64,000 nucleotides of DNA from Streptomyces sp. Sge12 (lineage in GTDB: Bacteria > Actinomycetota > Actinomycetes > Streptomycetales > Streptomycetaceae): NCBI RefSeq assembly GCF_002080455.1, contig NZ_CP020555.1:2914001-2978000 (forward strand), read 5' to 3'. Made by a program: the position numbers and the translations under genes. The notes beneath the pieces were generated by a model that ran no database searches, was not told where the DNA came from, and worked only from the letters and a program-made list of their open reading frames with translations. This document shows positions 26,472 to 35,129 of the stretch, piece by piece. Within the stretch, counting starts at the first letter, position 1. Every line of letters begins with the position of its first letter.

Positions 26472-26571
26472 GTCTGTTTCTCCTTGCGGACGGGTGGACG
26501 GTCGGGTGGGGCGGGGTACGGGTAAAGCGCCTCGGCGTCGGCTCCGAAGGTCTGGGGACGTCCCGGGGACG

Positions 26572-27582
26572 TCAGGGCCGTGCATGCGCGGATGCGCGGG
26601 ACAGGGCGAGAACGGCGTGTACGAGCAGTCCTGCCGCGGCGGCCGGGGCCGCGGCGGGTACCGGGACCAGGGCGAGGGCGAGGGCGACGCCGACGGGGGC
26701 GCGGTGGGCTCCGTGCCGGAGCAGGAGCCGGGTCAGGAAGAACACGAGGGCGAGCGGCACGGCCACCGGGAGCGGTGTCCCGGCGAGTTGGGCGGCCACG
26801 GCGGCGGCCCCGCCGAACAGGGCGACGGCCCCGAGCAGCAGCGGACGGGCCCGGTCCGCGAAGTCCTCCAGGGCGCGGCTCCCGTCGAGCCGGGCCCGGG
26901 CCCCGGCGGCGAAGGCGGCGGCGGCCAGGTGCCCGGGGGCCACGGCCAGCGCGAGGCCGACCGCGAGGGCGGTGCCGTGCCGGTACACGGCCCAGCCGGC
27001 GACGGCGGCGGCCAGCAGGTGCGCCACGTAGGGGAACCGGCCCCCGGCGGCCCGGCCGGGCCACACCAGGGCGGCGGCGACGGCCACCACGGCGGCGGCC
27101 GCGGCCCACGTCTGCCCGGCGGCGGCCGCGGCGCAGGCGAGGGCGGCGGGCAGCAGCGCGTACCCGAACCGCCGGAAGGCGGCGGGCCCCGCCGGGACCA
27201 GGGCGGGCGCGGCGGCGGAGACCTCCTCGTGGGGGCTGCGCGCGTACAGCTCCTCGGCGAGCGAGAAGACGTCCCGGTGGCGGAAGCGCGCGGCGGTGCG
27301 GTCGGTGATGCCGTGGGCCTCCAGCCCGGCGGCGATCTCCAGCGGGTCCACGGCCCGCTCGCACAGCTCCCGGTGACGGTGCAGCAGGGCCTTGACGGGA
27401 TCCCCGGCGGCCCGGCGCCGAGCCGGCCTCGCCGCCGCCTCGCCGCCCTCTGGCGTACGGTCCGGCGCGGCTCCGTTGCCGGGGGCGCTGCCCCCGGACC
27501 CCCGCGCGTCAAACGCCGGCGAGGCTGAATTCAGCGGGGCTGAATGCGGCGGGGGCGCGATCTCGGGGTCGACGGTGGTCAT
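26572..27582 (-). CDS. Polytopic membrane protein of the glycan cluster
   Basis: The 336-residue product has a disordered Pro/Ala/Gly-rich N-terminus (about 1-60), a short helical region (VKALLHRHRELCERAV) and then about eight hydrophobic segments very rich in Ala/Val/Leu (from about residue 145). Its start ATG 27582 overlaps the glycosyltransferase stop (ATGA), so the two are coupled. No named family is recognised. By position it could be a transporter or scaffold for the glycan made by the neighbours, much as PelG sits beside PelF, but no PelG similarity is visible. Confidence 0.78.
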   Translation of the reverse strand: MTTVDPEIAPPPHSAPLNSASPAFDARGSGGSAPGNGAAPDRTPEGGEAAARPARRRAAGDPVKALLHRHRELCERAVDPLEIAAGLEAHGITDRTAARFRHRDVFSLAEELYARSPHEEVSAAAPALVPAGPAAFRRFGYALLPAALACAAAAAGQTWAAAAAVVAVAAALVWPGRAAGGRFPYVAHLLAAAVAGWAVYRHGTALAVGLALAVAPGHLAAAAFAAGARARLDGSRALEDFADRARPLLLGAVALFGGAAAVAAQLAGTPLPVAVPLALVFFLTRLLLRHGAHRAPVGVALALALVPVPAAAPAAAAGLLVHAVLALSRASAHARP

Positions 27583-29198
27583 ACGGCGGCCTCCGACGGC
27601 GAGTCCGGCAGGGGCTCGGCCCACGTCGGGCTGGTCCAGTGGCCGGGCACCCGGGCCTCCGGGGGCCGGGCGAAGGGGATCCCGCCGTCGGGCCGCGCGG
27701 AGCCCTTGGCGAGCAGCCGCAGGTAGATGTCCTGGAAGGCGGCCACGTTCTGCTCGACCGTGAAGAGCTCCAGGGCCCGTGCCCGGGCGGCGGCGCCCAG
27801 CCGCTGCGCCCGTTCGGGGTCCTGCAGCAGGGACAGGCAGGCCTCGGCGAGTGCCCGGGGGTTGCGCGGCGGCACGACGAGCCCCGTACCGCCGATGACC
27901 TCGCACACCGCGCCCACGTCGGTGGAGACGGTGGCGCGCCCGCAGAGCATCGCCTCGGCGAGCGTGACGGGGAAGCCCTCGATCACCGAGGACAGCACGA
28001 CGACGCGCCCGGCGCCGTAGGCCTCGGCGGAGGTGGGGGCGTCGGGTCCGCCGACCTCCTCGAAGGTGACCGGGTTCTCCCCGACGGTGACCGAGTCGGC
28101 GGCCTCGTCGGGGAAGAGCTGGGCGGCCAGGGACCGGCAGTCGGCGAGGTAGCCGGGGACCACGGCCGTGGCGAAGATCCGCAGCCGGGTGCCGGGTGCC
28201 GCCCGGCGGACCTCGGCGAAGGCGTGCAGCAGGGCGATGAGGTCCTTGGCGGGCTCTATGCGGCCCACCCACACCAGTGTGTCGGGGTCCCCGCAGTCCG
28301 GGGCCTCGCCGACGGTGGCGAATCGGTCCGCCTCCATGCCCGGGTAGACCGTCCGCAGCCGCTCCCGGGTGGCTCCGCACCGCTCCTGCCAGCGCCGGGC
28401 GTGGGCGTTGCCGGGGGTCAGGAAGTCGGCGCGGGCGTAGATCTCGGTGGCCAGCCGCAGGTGGAAGGCGGCGAGCAGCGCGCGTACGGCGGGGCGGGTC
28501 TCCGGCTCGTCACCGGTGTCGAGCTGGGCCAGGTAGTGGGCCCGGAGCTGGACCCCGTACTCGGTGACCAGCAGGGGGACCCCGAAGAAGCGTTTGGCCA
28601 GGAGTCCGGGGAGTGCCGCCACGCCGCCCGCGGCCGCGTGGCAGATGTCGGCCTCGCCGAGACCGCCCGGCTCCTCGTACCAGTCGAGGGACAACGGCCT
28701 CAGCATGACCTCCAGTTCGTCCACGAACTGGAGCAGGTCGCTCACCTGGGCGGTCGCCACGGTGCGCGCCGCGCCGGGGGCCCGGCAGGCGGACTCCAGG
28801 GCGCGCACCGCGGACTCGGAGCGCAGCGCCGCGTACATCCCGCCCTGTTCGCGGGCGAGTCCGGCAAGCCCGTACAGCCCGGCGGCGAAGGGCTGCGGCT
28901 GCCCGGCGCAGATCCCGTGGACCAGCTCCCGGAAGCAGTCCACGAAGCGCCGGCGCTCGCGCCGGGAGTAGCTGCGCCCGTCGTCGGCGGGGGCCCACAG
29001 GGGGGCCGTCCGGACCCGGGTGACGTGCTCGGGCAGGGGCACCCGGGCGCGTTCCTGCTCGGCGCTGCGGCTCAGTGCGTAGACCTCGAACTCGTGCTGC
29101 GGGAGCCCGCGCACGAGCCGGTCGCACCACAGCCTCGCCTCTCCCGTCGCATACGGATAACCACCTTCCGTGAGCAGTCCGATCCGCACGAGTGGCAC
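27579..29198 (-). CDS. PelF-like GT4 glycosyltransferase (DUF3492)
   Basis: The 539-residue protein has the PelF/DUF3492 N-terminal signature (GLLTEGGYPYATGEARLW), a second Rossmann domain (DTLVWVGRIEPAKD) and the retaining GT4 motif EGFPVTLAE (E-x7-E) followed by a diphosphate-binding loop. PelF uses a UDP-sugar to make the Pel polysaccharide in Gram-negatives. The start is GTG 29198, with GGGAG 7 nt upstream; GTG 29189 is an alternative. It is the first gene of a four-gene minus-strand cluster with a membrane protein, an epimerase and a GH135-like protein. Confidence 0.88.
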   Translation of the reverse strand: MPLVRIGLLTEGGYPYATGEARLWCDRLVRGLPQHEFEVYALSRSAEQERARVPLPEHVTRVRTAPLWAPADDGRSYSRRERRRFVDCFRELVHGICAGQPQPFAAGLYGLAGLAREQGGMYAALRSESAVRALESACRAPGAARTVATAQVSDLLQFVDELEVMLRPLSLDWYEEPGGLGEADICHAAAGGVAALPGLLAKRFFGVPLLVTEYGVQLRAHYLAQLDTGDEPETRPAVRALLAAFHLRLATEIYARADFLTPGNAHARRWQERCGATRERLRTVYPGMEADRFATVGEAPDCGDPDTLVWVGRIEPAKDLIALLHAFAEVRRAAPGTRLRIFATAVVPGYLADCRSLAAQLFPDEAADSVTVGENPVTFEEVGGPDAPTSAEAYGAGRVVVLSSVIEGFPVTLAEAMLCGRATVSTDVGAVCEVIGGTGLVVPPRNPRALAEACLSLLQDPERAQRLGAAARARALELFTVEQNVAAFQDIYLRLLAKGSARPDGGIPFARPPEARVPGHWTSPTWAEPLPDSPSEAAV

Positions 29199-29273
29199 CC
29201 CCGATCTCCCGTTCAGGCGGTCGCCGTTCGGTCAGGCGACCCGCCGCGGGAGAACTCAAGCGGATATGCCGAA

Positions 29274-29301
29274 GGCGCGACGGACGGTTGTCCGTCGCGC
29301 C
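29274..29301 (-). terminator. Terminator after the peptide ABC transporter operon
   Basis: A 12-bp perfect stem (GGCGCGACGGAC and its complement) with a GGTT loop lies between the ABC transporter operon and the start of the glycosyltransferase cluster, both on the minus strand. Confidence 0.8.
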
Positions 29302-29388
29302 ACCGGAAGGGGTGAAGAGTCGTAACTTTCCCGTACGGTTCGCGTTCGAGCACGCTAGAAGTACAGCCCCGGCCCCGCCGGAAGGCGC

Positions 29389-31050
29389 CTAGGCGAAGAC
29401 CTCCTGCCGCGACCTGCGGCGGCCCGCGGCCAGCGCCGGATCGAGTGCCGGTACGGCGGCCAGCAGCTGCCGGGTGTAGGCGTGGGCCGGGCGGTCGTAG
29501 ACCTCGTCCACCGGACCCTCCTCGACGATCTCGCCGGCCCGCATGACGGCCACCCGGTCGCTGACCTGACGGACCACCGCCAGGTCGTGCGCGATGAAGA
29601 CGAGCGCGATGCCGAGCTCCCGCTGGAGCTCCGCCAGCAGGGCGGTGACCTGCGCCTGGGTGGTCACGTCCAGGGCGGAGACCGGCTCGTCGCAGACGAT
29701 CAGCCGGGGCCGGGGCGCGAGTGCCCGCGCGATGCCGACCCGCTGGCGCTGGCCTCCGCTGAACTCGTGCGGATACCGGTCGTAGTGCTCGGCCTCCAGC
29801 CCGACGCGCAGCAGCAGCTCCTCCACCCGGCCGCGTACGGCCGCCTCGTCCCGTTCCCCGGCGGCGCGCAGCGGGTCGGCGATCGACTCGCCCACGGAAC
29901 GGCGCGGGTTGAGGGAGGACACCGGGTCCTGGAACACCATCTGCACCCCGCTCGCGATGCCGGTGACCGGTACGCCGTCCCGGCGCACCTGCCCGGAGCC
30001 GGGTTCCAGCAGTCCGACCAGCATCCGTCCGAGGGTGCTCTTGCCGGAGCCGCTCTCGCCGACGATCCCGAGGGTCTCCCCGGCGTGCACGGCGAGGGAC
30101 ACCCCGGCGACGGCGGCGACCTTCCGCCGCCCCCTCCCGAACTCCCGCCGCAGGGAGAAGGCCTCCACGACGGGCGGCACCTGCGGCCCCTCATCCGGCC
30201 CCGCCGGCGTTCGGGGCGCAGGTTCCGGGGCGGGGCCCCGGGAGCGGCGCGGACCGTCCAGCCTCGGTACGGCGGCCAGGAGTTCCCGCGTGTACGCCTG
30301 CGACGGTGCGGCCAGCACGGAGGCCACCTCACCCCGCTCGACGGCGCGGCCGCCCCGCATGACCAGCACCTCGTCCACGCTCTCCGCCGCCACGCCCACG
30401 TCGTGGGTGACCAGCAGCAGCCCGAGCCCGCGCTCCTCGCGCAGCCCGTGCAGCAGGTCGAGGATCTGGGCCTGGACGGTGACGTCCAGCGCGGTGGTCG
30501 GTTCGTCGGCGATCAGCAGCCGCGGCTCGCAGGCCAGCGCCATCGCGATGAGGGCCCGCTGGCGCATGCCGCCGCTGAACTCGTGCGGCCGCGCGCGGGA
30601 TCGGCGTACCGCGTCCGGGATGCCCACCCGGTCGAGCACCTCGACGGCCCGCGCGCGGGCGGCCCGCCGGGAGACGTCGGCGTGGATCCGGTGGACCTCG
30701 GCGATCTGGTCGCCGATGGCGTAGTACGGGTCCAGGGAGCTCAACGGGTCCTGGAAGACCATGGCGGCGGTACCTCCGCGCAGCCGGCGCAGTTCGGCCG
30801 CCGAGGCGGCGGCCACGTCGGTGCCGCCCACCCGGACGGTGCCGCCGAGGCGGGTGCCCGTACCGCGGTGCAGTCCCAGCAGGGCCGTGGCCACGGTGGA
30901 CTTGCCGCTGCCGGACTCGCCCACGATGCCCAGGGCGCGGCCGGCCTCCAGGGTGAAGGAGACCTCGTCGACGGCCCGTACGTACTCCCCCGCGCCGCCG
31001 ACCGGGAAGTCGACCACGAGGTCGGTGACCTCCACCAGCGATGGCGTCAT
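29389..31050 (-). CDS. Dipeptide/oligopeptide ABC transporter, fused double ATPase
   Basis: The 553-residue protein contains two complete nickel/peptide-type ABC ATPases in one chain. Each has a Walker A (GESGSGKST, twice), a signature (EFSGGMRQR; EFSGGQRQR) and a Walker B (LLIADEPTTALD; LIVCDEPVSALD). This DppD-DppF fusion energises uptake by the two permeases encoded upstream. A Pro/Arg linker (about residues 265-300) joins the halves. The start ATG 31050 overlaps the permease stop (ATGA). The substrate is probably short peptides; see the leader peptide at 34952 for a possible cysteine link. Confidence 0.93.
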   Translation of the reverse strand: MTPSLVEVTDLVVDFPVGGAGEYVRAVDEVSFTLEAGRALGIVGESGSGKSTVATALLGLHRGTGTRLGGTVRVGGTDVAAASAAELRRLRGGTAAMVFQDPLSSLDPYYAIGDQIAEVHRIHADVSRRAARARAVEVLDRVGIPDAVRRSRARPHEFSGGMRQRALIAMALACEPRLLIADEPTTALDVTVQAQILDLLHGLREERGLGLLLVTHDVGVAAESVDEVLVMRGGRAVERGEVASVLAAPSQAYTRELLAAVPRLDGPRRSRGPAPEPAPRTPAGPDEGPQVPPVVEAFSLRREFGRGRRKVAAVAGVSLAVHAGETLGIVGESGSGKSTLGRMLVGLLEPGSGQVRRDGVPVTGIASGVQMVFQDPVSSLNPRRSVGESIADPLRAAGERDEAAVRGRVEELLLRVGLEAEHYDRYPHEFSGGQRQRVGIARALAPRPRLIVCDEPVSALDVTTQAQVTALLAELQRELGIALVFIAHDLAVVRQVSDRVAVMRAGEIVEEGPVDEVYDRPAHAYTRQLLAAVPALDPALAAGRRRSRQEVFA

Positions 31051-32039
31051 GCGAGGGTCACCCTTCGGTCCGCGGCGGCGTACAGCAGGTCGGCGATCGC
31101 GCCCGCGAGGACCACGGCCGTGCCGATGGCGAGGACGACGCCCACCACGACGGGCAGGTCCACGAGCCGTACCCCGTCGATGAGGGTCTTGCCGAGGCCG
31201 GGGATCCCGAACAGCGACTCCGTCAGCACGGCGCCGCCGATCATCGTGCCGAAGTCCACGGCGCTGAGCGCGATCACGGGGGCGACGGCGCCGCGCACGG
31301 CGTGCCGGGTGACGATTGCCCGCTCCCCCACCCCGTAGGCGCGGAACGTCCGGATGTGGTCCTCGGCAAGGGTCTCCAGGGTCGAACTTCGGGTGAGGCG
31401 GGCGTACTTGGCGCTCTCGAAGAGGCCGAGCGTCACCCACGGCAGGAGCAGGTTCCAGGCCCACTGCTCGGGGTCCTCGGTCAGCGGCACGTAGGTGGGG
31501 AACGGCAGCCACTGGAGGTAGGCGCAGACGGTCATGAGCAGCAGCAGACCGAGGATGAAGACGGGGGTGCCGGTCCCGGCGAGGGTGAGGACGGTCAGCG
31601 CCCGCTCGGTGATGCCGCCGCGGCGCAGCGCGGACAGCAGTCCGGTGCCGACGCCGACCACCAGCCAGATCATCAGCGCGCCCAGCGCGAGCGACAGGGT
31701 GGCGGGCAGCCGGTCCAGGATCAGCGCGGTGACCTGCTGGTCGTTCTGGTACGAGAATCCCAGGCAGGGCGCGTCGCAGTGCAGGAGCAGGCCTGCTCCG
31801 CCGGAGTAGTCGCGGCCCACCAGCAGCCCCTGGAGGAAGTGCAGGTACTGGGTGGGGGCGGATTCGTTCAGTCCGAGCTGTTCGCGGACCTGGGCGATCT
31901 GCGCCGGGTTGCAGCGCTCTCCGCAGGCGAGGCGGGCCGGGTCGCCGGGGGCGAGGTAGAAGAGGGCGTAGACGATGACGGACAGGGTGAGCAGCACGAG
32001 CAGTGCCCCGCCGGTCCGTTTGAGCACGAAGCGGGTCAC
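31047..32039 (-). CDS. Peptide ABC transporter permease, DppB type
   Basis: The 330-residue integral membrane protein starts FVLKRTGGALLVLLTLSV, as DppB/OppB proteins do. It has about six membrane helices and a permease coupling loop near the C-terminus (RNA-like position RHAVRGAVAPVIALSAVDFG, then GGAVLTESLFGIPGLG). The periplasmic-side loop is unusually Cys-rich (ACGERCNPAQ; LLHCDAPCLGF), giving possible disulfides. GTG 32039 overlaps the upstream permease stop (GTGA). Confidence 0.93.
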   Translation of the reverse strand: MTRFVLKRTGGALLVLLTLSVIVYALFYLAPGDPARLACGERCNPAQIAQVREQLGLNESAPTQYLHFLQGLLVGRDYSGGAGLLLHCDAPCLGFSYQNDQQVTALILDRLPATLSLALGALMIWLVVGVGTGLLSALRRGGITERALTVLTLAGTGTPVFILGLLLLMTVCAYLQWLPFPTYVPLTEDPEQWAWNLLLPWVTLGLFESAKYARLTRSSTLETLAEDHIRTFRAYGVGERAIVTRHAVRGAVAPVIALSAVDFGTMIGGAVLTESLFGIPGLGKTLIDGVRLVDLPVVVGVVLAIGTAVVLAGAIADLLYAAADRRVTLA

Positions 32040-33034
32040 GCCGTGCGCTCCTTTCTGGTGCCGACCCGCAGGCGGGAGCCTTCGCGCGGGTCGAGGGCCG
32101 TGCGGACGGCGTCACCGAGGACGGTGAAGGCGAGCACGGTGACGAAGAGCAGCCCGGCCGGGAGCAGGACGTAGGTCGGGTCGGCGCGGAACCAGGTCTG
32201 CGCGCTGGAGAGCATCTGCCCCCAGGAGGGCGTGGGCGGTTTGACGCCGACCCCGAGGAAGGACAGCGAGGCCTCGGCCACGATGGCGGTGGGCACCTTG
32301 ATCGCCGCGATGGTGATGACGGGCGCGGCCAGCGAGGGCAGCAGCTCGCGGCGGGCGATGCCCAGCCTGCCCCGCCCCGCGAGCCGGGCGGCGTCCACGA
32401 AGTCCAGGCCCCGCAGGGCGAGGGCCTGGGCGCGCACCATCCGGGCGGTGCCGCCCCAGTCGAGCAGTCCGATGATGAGGATCAGCAGCAGCGGCCGCGG
32501 GAAGTCGGGCGGGACGACGGCGGTGAGGGCGATGCCGATGACCAGCATGGGCAGCGCGATCATCACGTCGGTGAACCGGCCGATGAGCTGGCCCGAGAAC
32601 CGGCCGCCGAGCGCGGCGGCGAGTCCGACGCCGACGCCGACGAAGGTCTGTACGACGACGGCGCCCAGGGCGACGAGCAGGGAGATCCGCGCGCCGTACA
32701 GGAGCCGGGTCAGCAGGTCGCGGCCGGTGCCCGGCTCGACGCCGAGCCAGTGGTCGGCGGAGATCCCGCCGAAGGAGCCGAGCGGGACGCCGCCGCGCGC
32801 GGAGTCGACGAGGTCGTCGTGGTACGCGTTCGGGTCCTGGCCGGTGAGCTGGGCGAGCAGGGGCGCGGCCAGGGCGAGGAGGACGAGCAGGGCCAGCACC
32901 CCGCCGGCCGCGAGGGCCGCCGGACGTCGGCGCACGCGCCGCCAGACCTGGCGGGCGACGCCCGCGCCCGGGGCGGGGGCCCCGGGCGCGGGCACCGGCG
33001 GGTGCGGTGCCGGCTGTTTCAGGGCGACGCTCAC
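32036..33034 (-). CDS. Peptide ABC transporter permease, DppC type
   Basis: The 332-residue protein has a Pro/Ala-rich cytoplasmic N-terminus, a first helix (residues 40-65), an extracytoplasmic loop with DPNAYHDDLVDS and GVEPGTGRDLLTRL, and four or five further helices. The EAA-type coupling loop (ARLAGRGRLGIARRELLPS) contacts the ATPase. It pairs with the DppB-type permease. GTG 33034 overlaps the stop of the substrate-binding protein gene (GTGA), so the whole operon is tightly coupled. Confidence 0.93.
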   Translation of the reverse strand: MSVALKQPAPHPPVPAPGAPAPGAGVARQVWRRVRRRPAALAAGGVLALLVLLALAAPLLAQLTGQDPNAYHDDLVDSARGGVPLGSFGGISADHWLGVEPGTGRDLLTRLLYGARISLLVALGAVVVQTFVGVGVGLAAALGGRFSGQLIGRFTDVMIALPMLVIGIALTAVVPPDFPRPLLLILIIGLLDWGGTARMVRAQALALRGLDFVDAARLAGRGRLGIARRELLPSLAAPVITIAAIKVPTAIVAEASLSFLGVGVKPPTPSWGQMLSSAQTWFRADPTYVLLPAGLLFVTVLAFTVLGDAVRTALDPREGSRLRVGTRKERTA

Positions 33035-34779
33035 TTGACGGAGACCTGCGAGATGTCGAGGACGCCGGTCCAGTCGCTGATCACGACGTTCTTGACGTCC
33101 TTGCCGACGAGCCGCTTGTAGACCGGGTGGAAGAGCGGCACGTCCAGGGCCTGCTCACCGATCTTCTTGTCGAGTGCGCCCCAGCGCTTGCCGGCCGCCG
33201 CGAGGTCGGTGAGCTTGGCGATCTCGTCGATCTCGGCGTTCACGGCCGGGTCGTTGAGCTGGGCGTGGTTGTAGTTGGAGCCGTTGGTCACGATCTGCCG
33301 GCCGTCGAAGATCGGCGCGAGGAAGGGGGCGCCGGAGGGCCAGTCGGCGCCCCAGCGGGAGAGGAAGAAGCCGGGGGTGTTCTTGACGTCCCAGCGCTTC
33401 TCGTTGAAGGCGTTGTTCTCCAGGCCCTCCAGCTTGACGGTGATCCCGGCGGCGGCGAGCGCCTGCTGCACGGCCGTGGCGACCTCGGGGCTGGTCTGGC
33501 GGTTCTGCGCGGTGGAGTGGGTCAGGGTGATGGAGAGGCCGTCGGGGAAGCCGGCCTCCTTCAGCAGCTCCTTGGCCTTGACCGGGTCGCCGGTCTTGCC
33601 CGCCGGGAAGTGGTCGTACGGGGCGAAGCCGAAGGCCTCGCGCTCGGGCAGGAAGGTGGTGGCCGGTTCGGCCAGTGCGGAGCCGCCCGCGGCGTTGATC
33701 ACGCTGGTGCGGTTGATCGCGTAGGAGATGGCCTGGCGCACCTTCGGGTTGTCGAAGGGGGCCACCTTCGGGTTGAAGGCCAGGTAGTTGATGTAGCCGA
33801 AGTGGCCGGTGCCGACGCGGCCCGCGAGCTCCTTGTTGTCGCCGATCTGGGCGAGCTCGGCCGGGCCCAGGTTGGTGTCGGTGGTGATGGCGGCGGCGTC
33901 GGGGCCCGAGCTGGTGGTCAGGCGCTGGTTGATGACGGCGGCGTCGAGGCCGGAGCGGACGTCGATCTTGTCCGGGTAGGCCTTGCGCTCCTCGTCGGTC
34001 TTCTCGTCCCAGTGCTCGTTGCGCTCCAGGGTGAGGTGCTCGCCGTCGTTGTCGTTCTTGACGACCTTGTACGGGCCGGAGGAGACGGGGTGTTCCTCGT
34101 ACTTGACCCCGGTGTCCTTGGCCTTGGGGACGGGCGCGAACTGCGTCTGCGTGGCGACGAAGGGGAACTCGCCCTCGGGCTTGCGGAGTTTGAAGACGAT
34201 CGTCTTCGGGTCGGGCACGACGATCGAGTCGAGGCCCTTGCCGCCGTCCTTGTACGGGCCCTCGTACGTCTCGCCGCCGACCAGCCAGTCCCGCAGGTAG
34301 GGGGCGCCGCCCGACAGTTCGGCGGCGAAGGACCGCTCGATGCCGTACTTGATGTCGGCGCTGGTGATCGGGGAGCCGTCCTCGTACTTCAGCCCGTCCT
34401 TGAGGGTGTACGTCCACTCGGTGGCGTCGGCGTTGGCCTTTCCGGTGTCGGTGGCCAGGTCCGGGACGACCTTGGCGCCGGCCGCGCCGTCCTCGCGGTT
34501 GCGGGTGGTCAGGGTACGGAAGACCAGCGAGGGAACGTTTCCGCCGCCCGAGGTGTAGAGCCGGGCCGGGTCGAAGTCGCTCTGCGGCTCGGAGTTGAGG
34601 ACGGTCAGGGTGCCGCCCTTCTGCGGCGCACCGGCGGCGCCCGGCTTGCCGCCCGAACCGGCCTTGTCCGCACCGTCCTCGGGGCCGCAGGCCACGGCGC
34701 CCCCGGCCAGGACGAGGCTGACGGTGACGGCGGCCACGCGGCGCGCTATGAGATGACGGTCGGGTCCGGCGGAAGACAT
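33031..34779 (-). CDS. Peptide ABC transporter substrate-binding lipoprotein (SBP family 5)
   Basis: The 582-residue lipoprotein starts at ATG 34779 (GAGAGG upstream). Its signal peptide ends AGGAVACGPED, with the lipidated Cys near residue 32. The mature domain is a family-5 solute-binding protein: GGTLTVLNSEPQSDFDP, LEDG-type EWTYTLKDGLKYEDG, and VRQAISYAINR. It captures peptides outside the membrane for the DppBC-like permeases. It is the first full gene of the operon and is preceded by a 31-codon leaderless leader ORF about 170 nt upstream. Confidence 0.92.
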   Translation of the reverse strand: MSSAGPDRHLIARRVAAVTVSLVLAGGAVACGPEDGADKAGSGGKPGAAGAPQKGGTLTVLNSEPQSDFDPARLYTSGGGNVPSLVFRTLTTRNREDGAAGAKVVPDLATDTGKANADATEWTYTLKDGLKYEDGSPITSADIKYGIERSFAAELSGGAPYLRDWLVGGETYEGPYKDGGKGLDSIVVPDPKTIVFKLRKPEGEFPFVATQTQFAPVPKAKDTGVKYEEHPVSSGPYKVVKNDNDGEHLTLERNEHWDEKTDEERKAYPDKIDVRSGLDAAVINQRLTTSSGPDAAAITTDTNLGPAELAQIGDNKELAGRVGTGHFGYINYLAFNPKVAPFDNPKVRQAISYAINRTSVINAAGGSALAEPATTFLPEREAFGFAPYDHFPAGKTGDPVKAKELLKEAGFPDGLSITLTHSTAQNRQTSPEVATAVQQALAAAGITVKLEGLENNAFNEKRWDVKNTPGFFLSRWGADWPSGAPFLAPIFDGRQIVTNGSNYNHAQLNDPAVNAEIDEIAKLTDLAAAGKRWGALDKKIGEQALDVPLFHPVYKRLVGKDVKNVVISDWTGVLDISQVSVK

Positions 34780-34951
34780 GGGTGTGAAGACCTCTCGGCG
34801 TGAAGGAAGGGCGGAAGGGCCACGCGAGGGGCAGCGGTCGACAGCGGTGCCAATGGGGCACCGGAACATGAGGAGGCCGCGCCTGCGGGCGTACGTGCAC
34901 CCGGGCGCGGCGAAGGAACTCGAAGAGGGTCGCGGCGCTTGCGGGCAGGCG

Positions 34952-35047
34952 TCAGCGACAGAGGATGTCGGCCACGCTGTGCGCGGTCACACCAAGCAGC
35001 GCCAGCTCAATGGCGGCGCTCGCGGTCATGGTGTGGTGGTGCGACAT
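34952..35047 (-). CDS. 31-codon leaderless leader peptide with Cys-Arg end
   Basis: The ORF reads from ATG 35047 to TGA 34952. It starts MSHHHTMTASAAIEL and ends TAHSVADILCR. It has no Shine-Dalgarno sequence, but a promoter (TTGACA, 18 nt, CATCGT) places the transcription start on the A of the ATG. Leaderless short ORFs with terminal Cys codons act as cysteine-responsive attenuators upstream of sulfur and peptide-uptake operons in actinobacteria. That mechanism is established for the type; its application here, to the ABC transporter 170 nt downstream, is inferred. Confidence 0.65.
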   Translation of the reverse strand: MSHHHTMTASAAIELALLGVTAHSVADILCR

Positions 35048-35054
35048 GCGGAGA

Positions 35055-35084
35055 ACGATGGCCGATGATCGGACGCCTTGTCAA
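35055..35084 (-). promoter_or_regulatory. Vegetative promoter of the peptide transporter operon
   Basis: A perfect -35 TTGACA (35079-35084), 18-nt spacer and -10 CATCGT (35055-35060) put the start of transcription 7 nt downstream at 35047, the first base of the 31-codon ORF. Confidence 0.65.
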
Positions 35085-35091
35085 CGCGCAT

Positions 35092-35114
35092 CCCCGCCCG
35101 GCCGACGGGCGGGG
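35092..35114 (-). terminator. Terminator after the DUF3152 gene
   Basis: CCCCGCCC and GGGCGGGG form an 8-bp stem with a 7-nt loop, 15 nt beyond the DUF3152 stop and directly before the promoter of the transporter operon. Confidence 0.6.
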
Positions 35115-35129
35115 CGGCATTCCCCGGCA

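Noticed and set aside
26500..27600. Plus-strand open frames opposite the membrane protein gene
   Set aside because: No ribosome-binding sites or domains, and they conflict with ATGA-coupled minus-strand genes.
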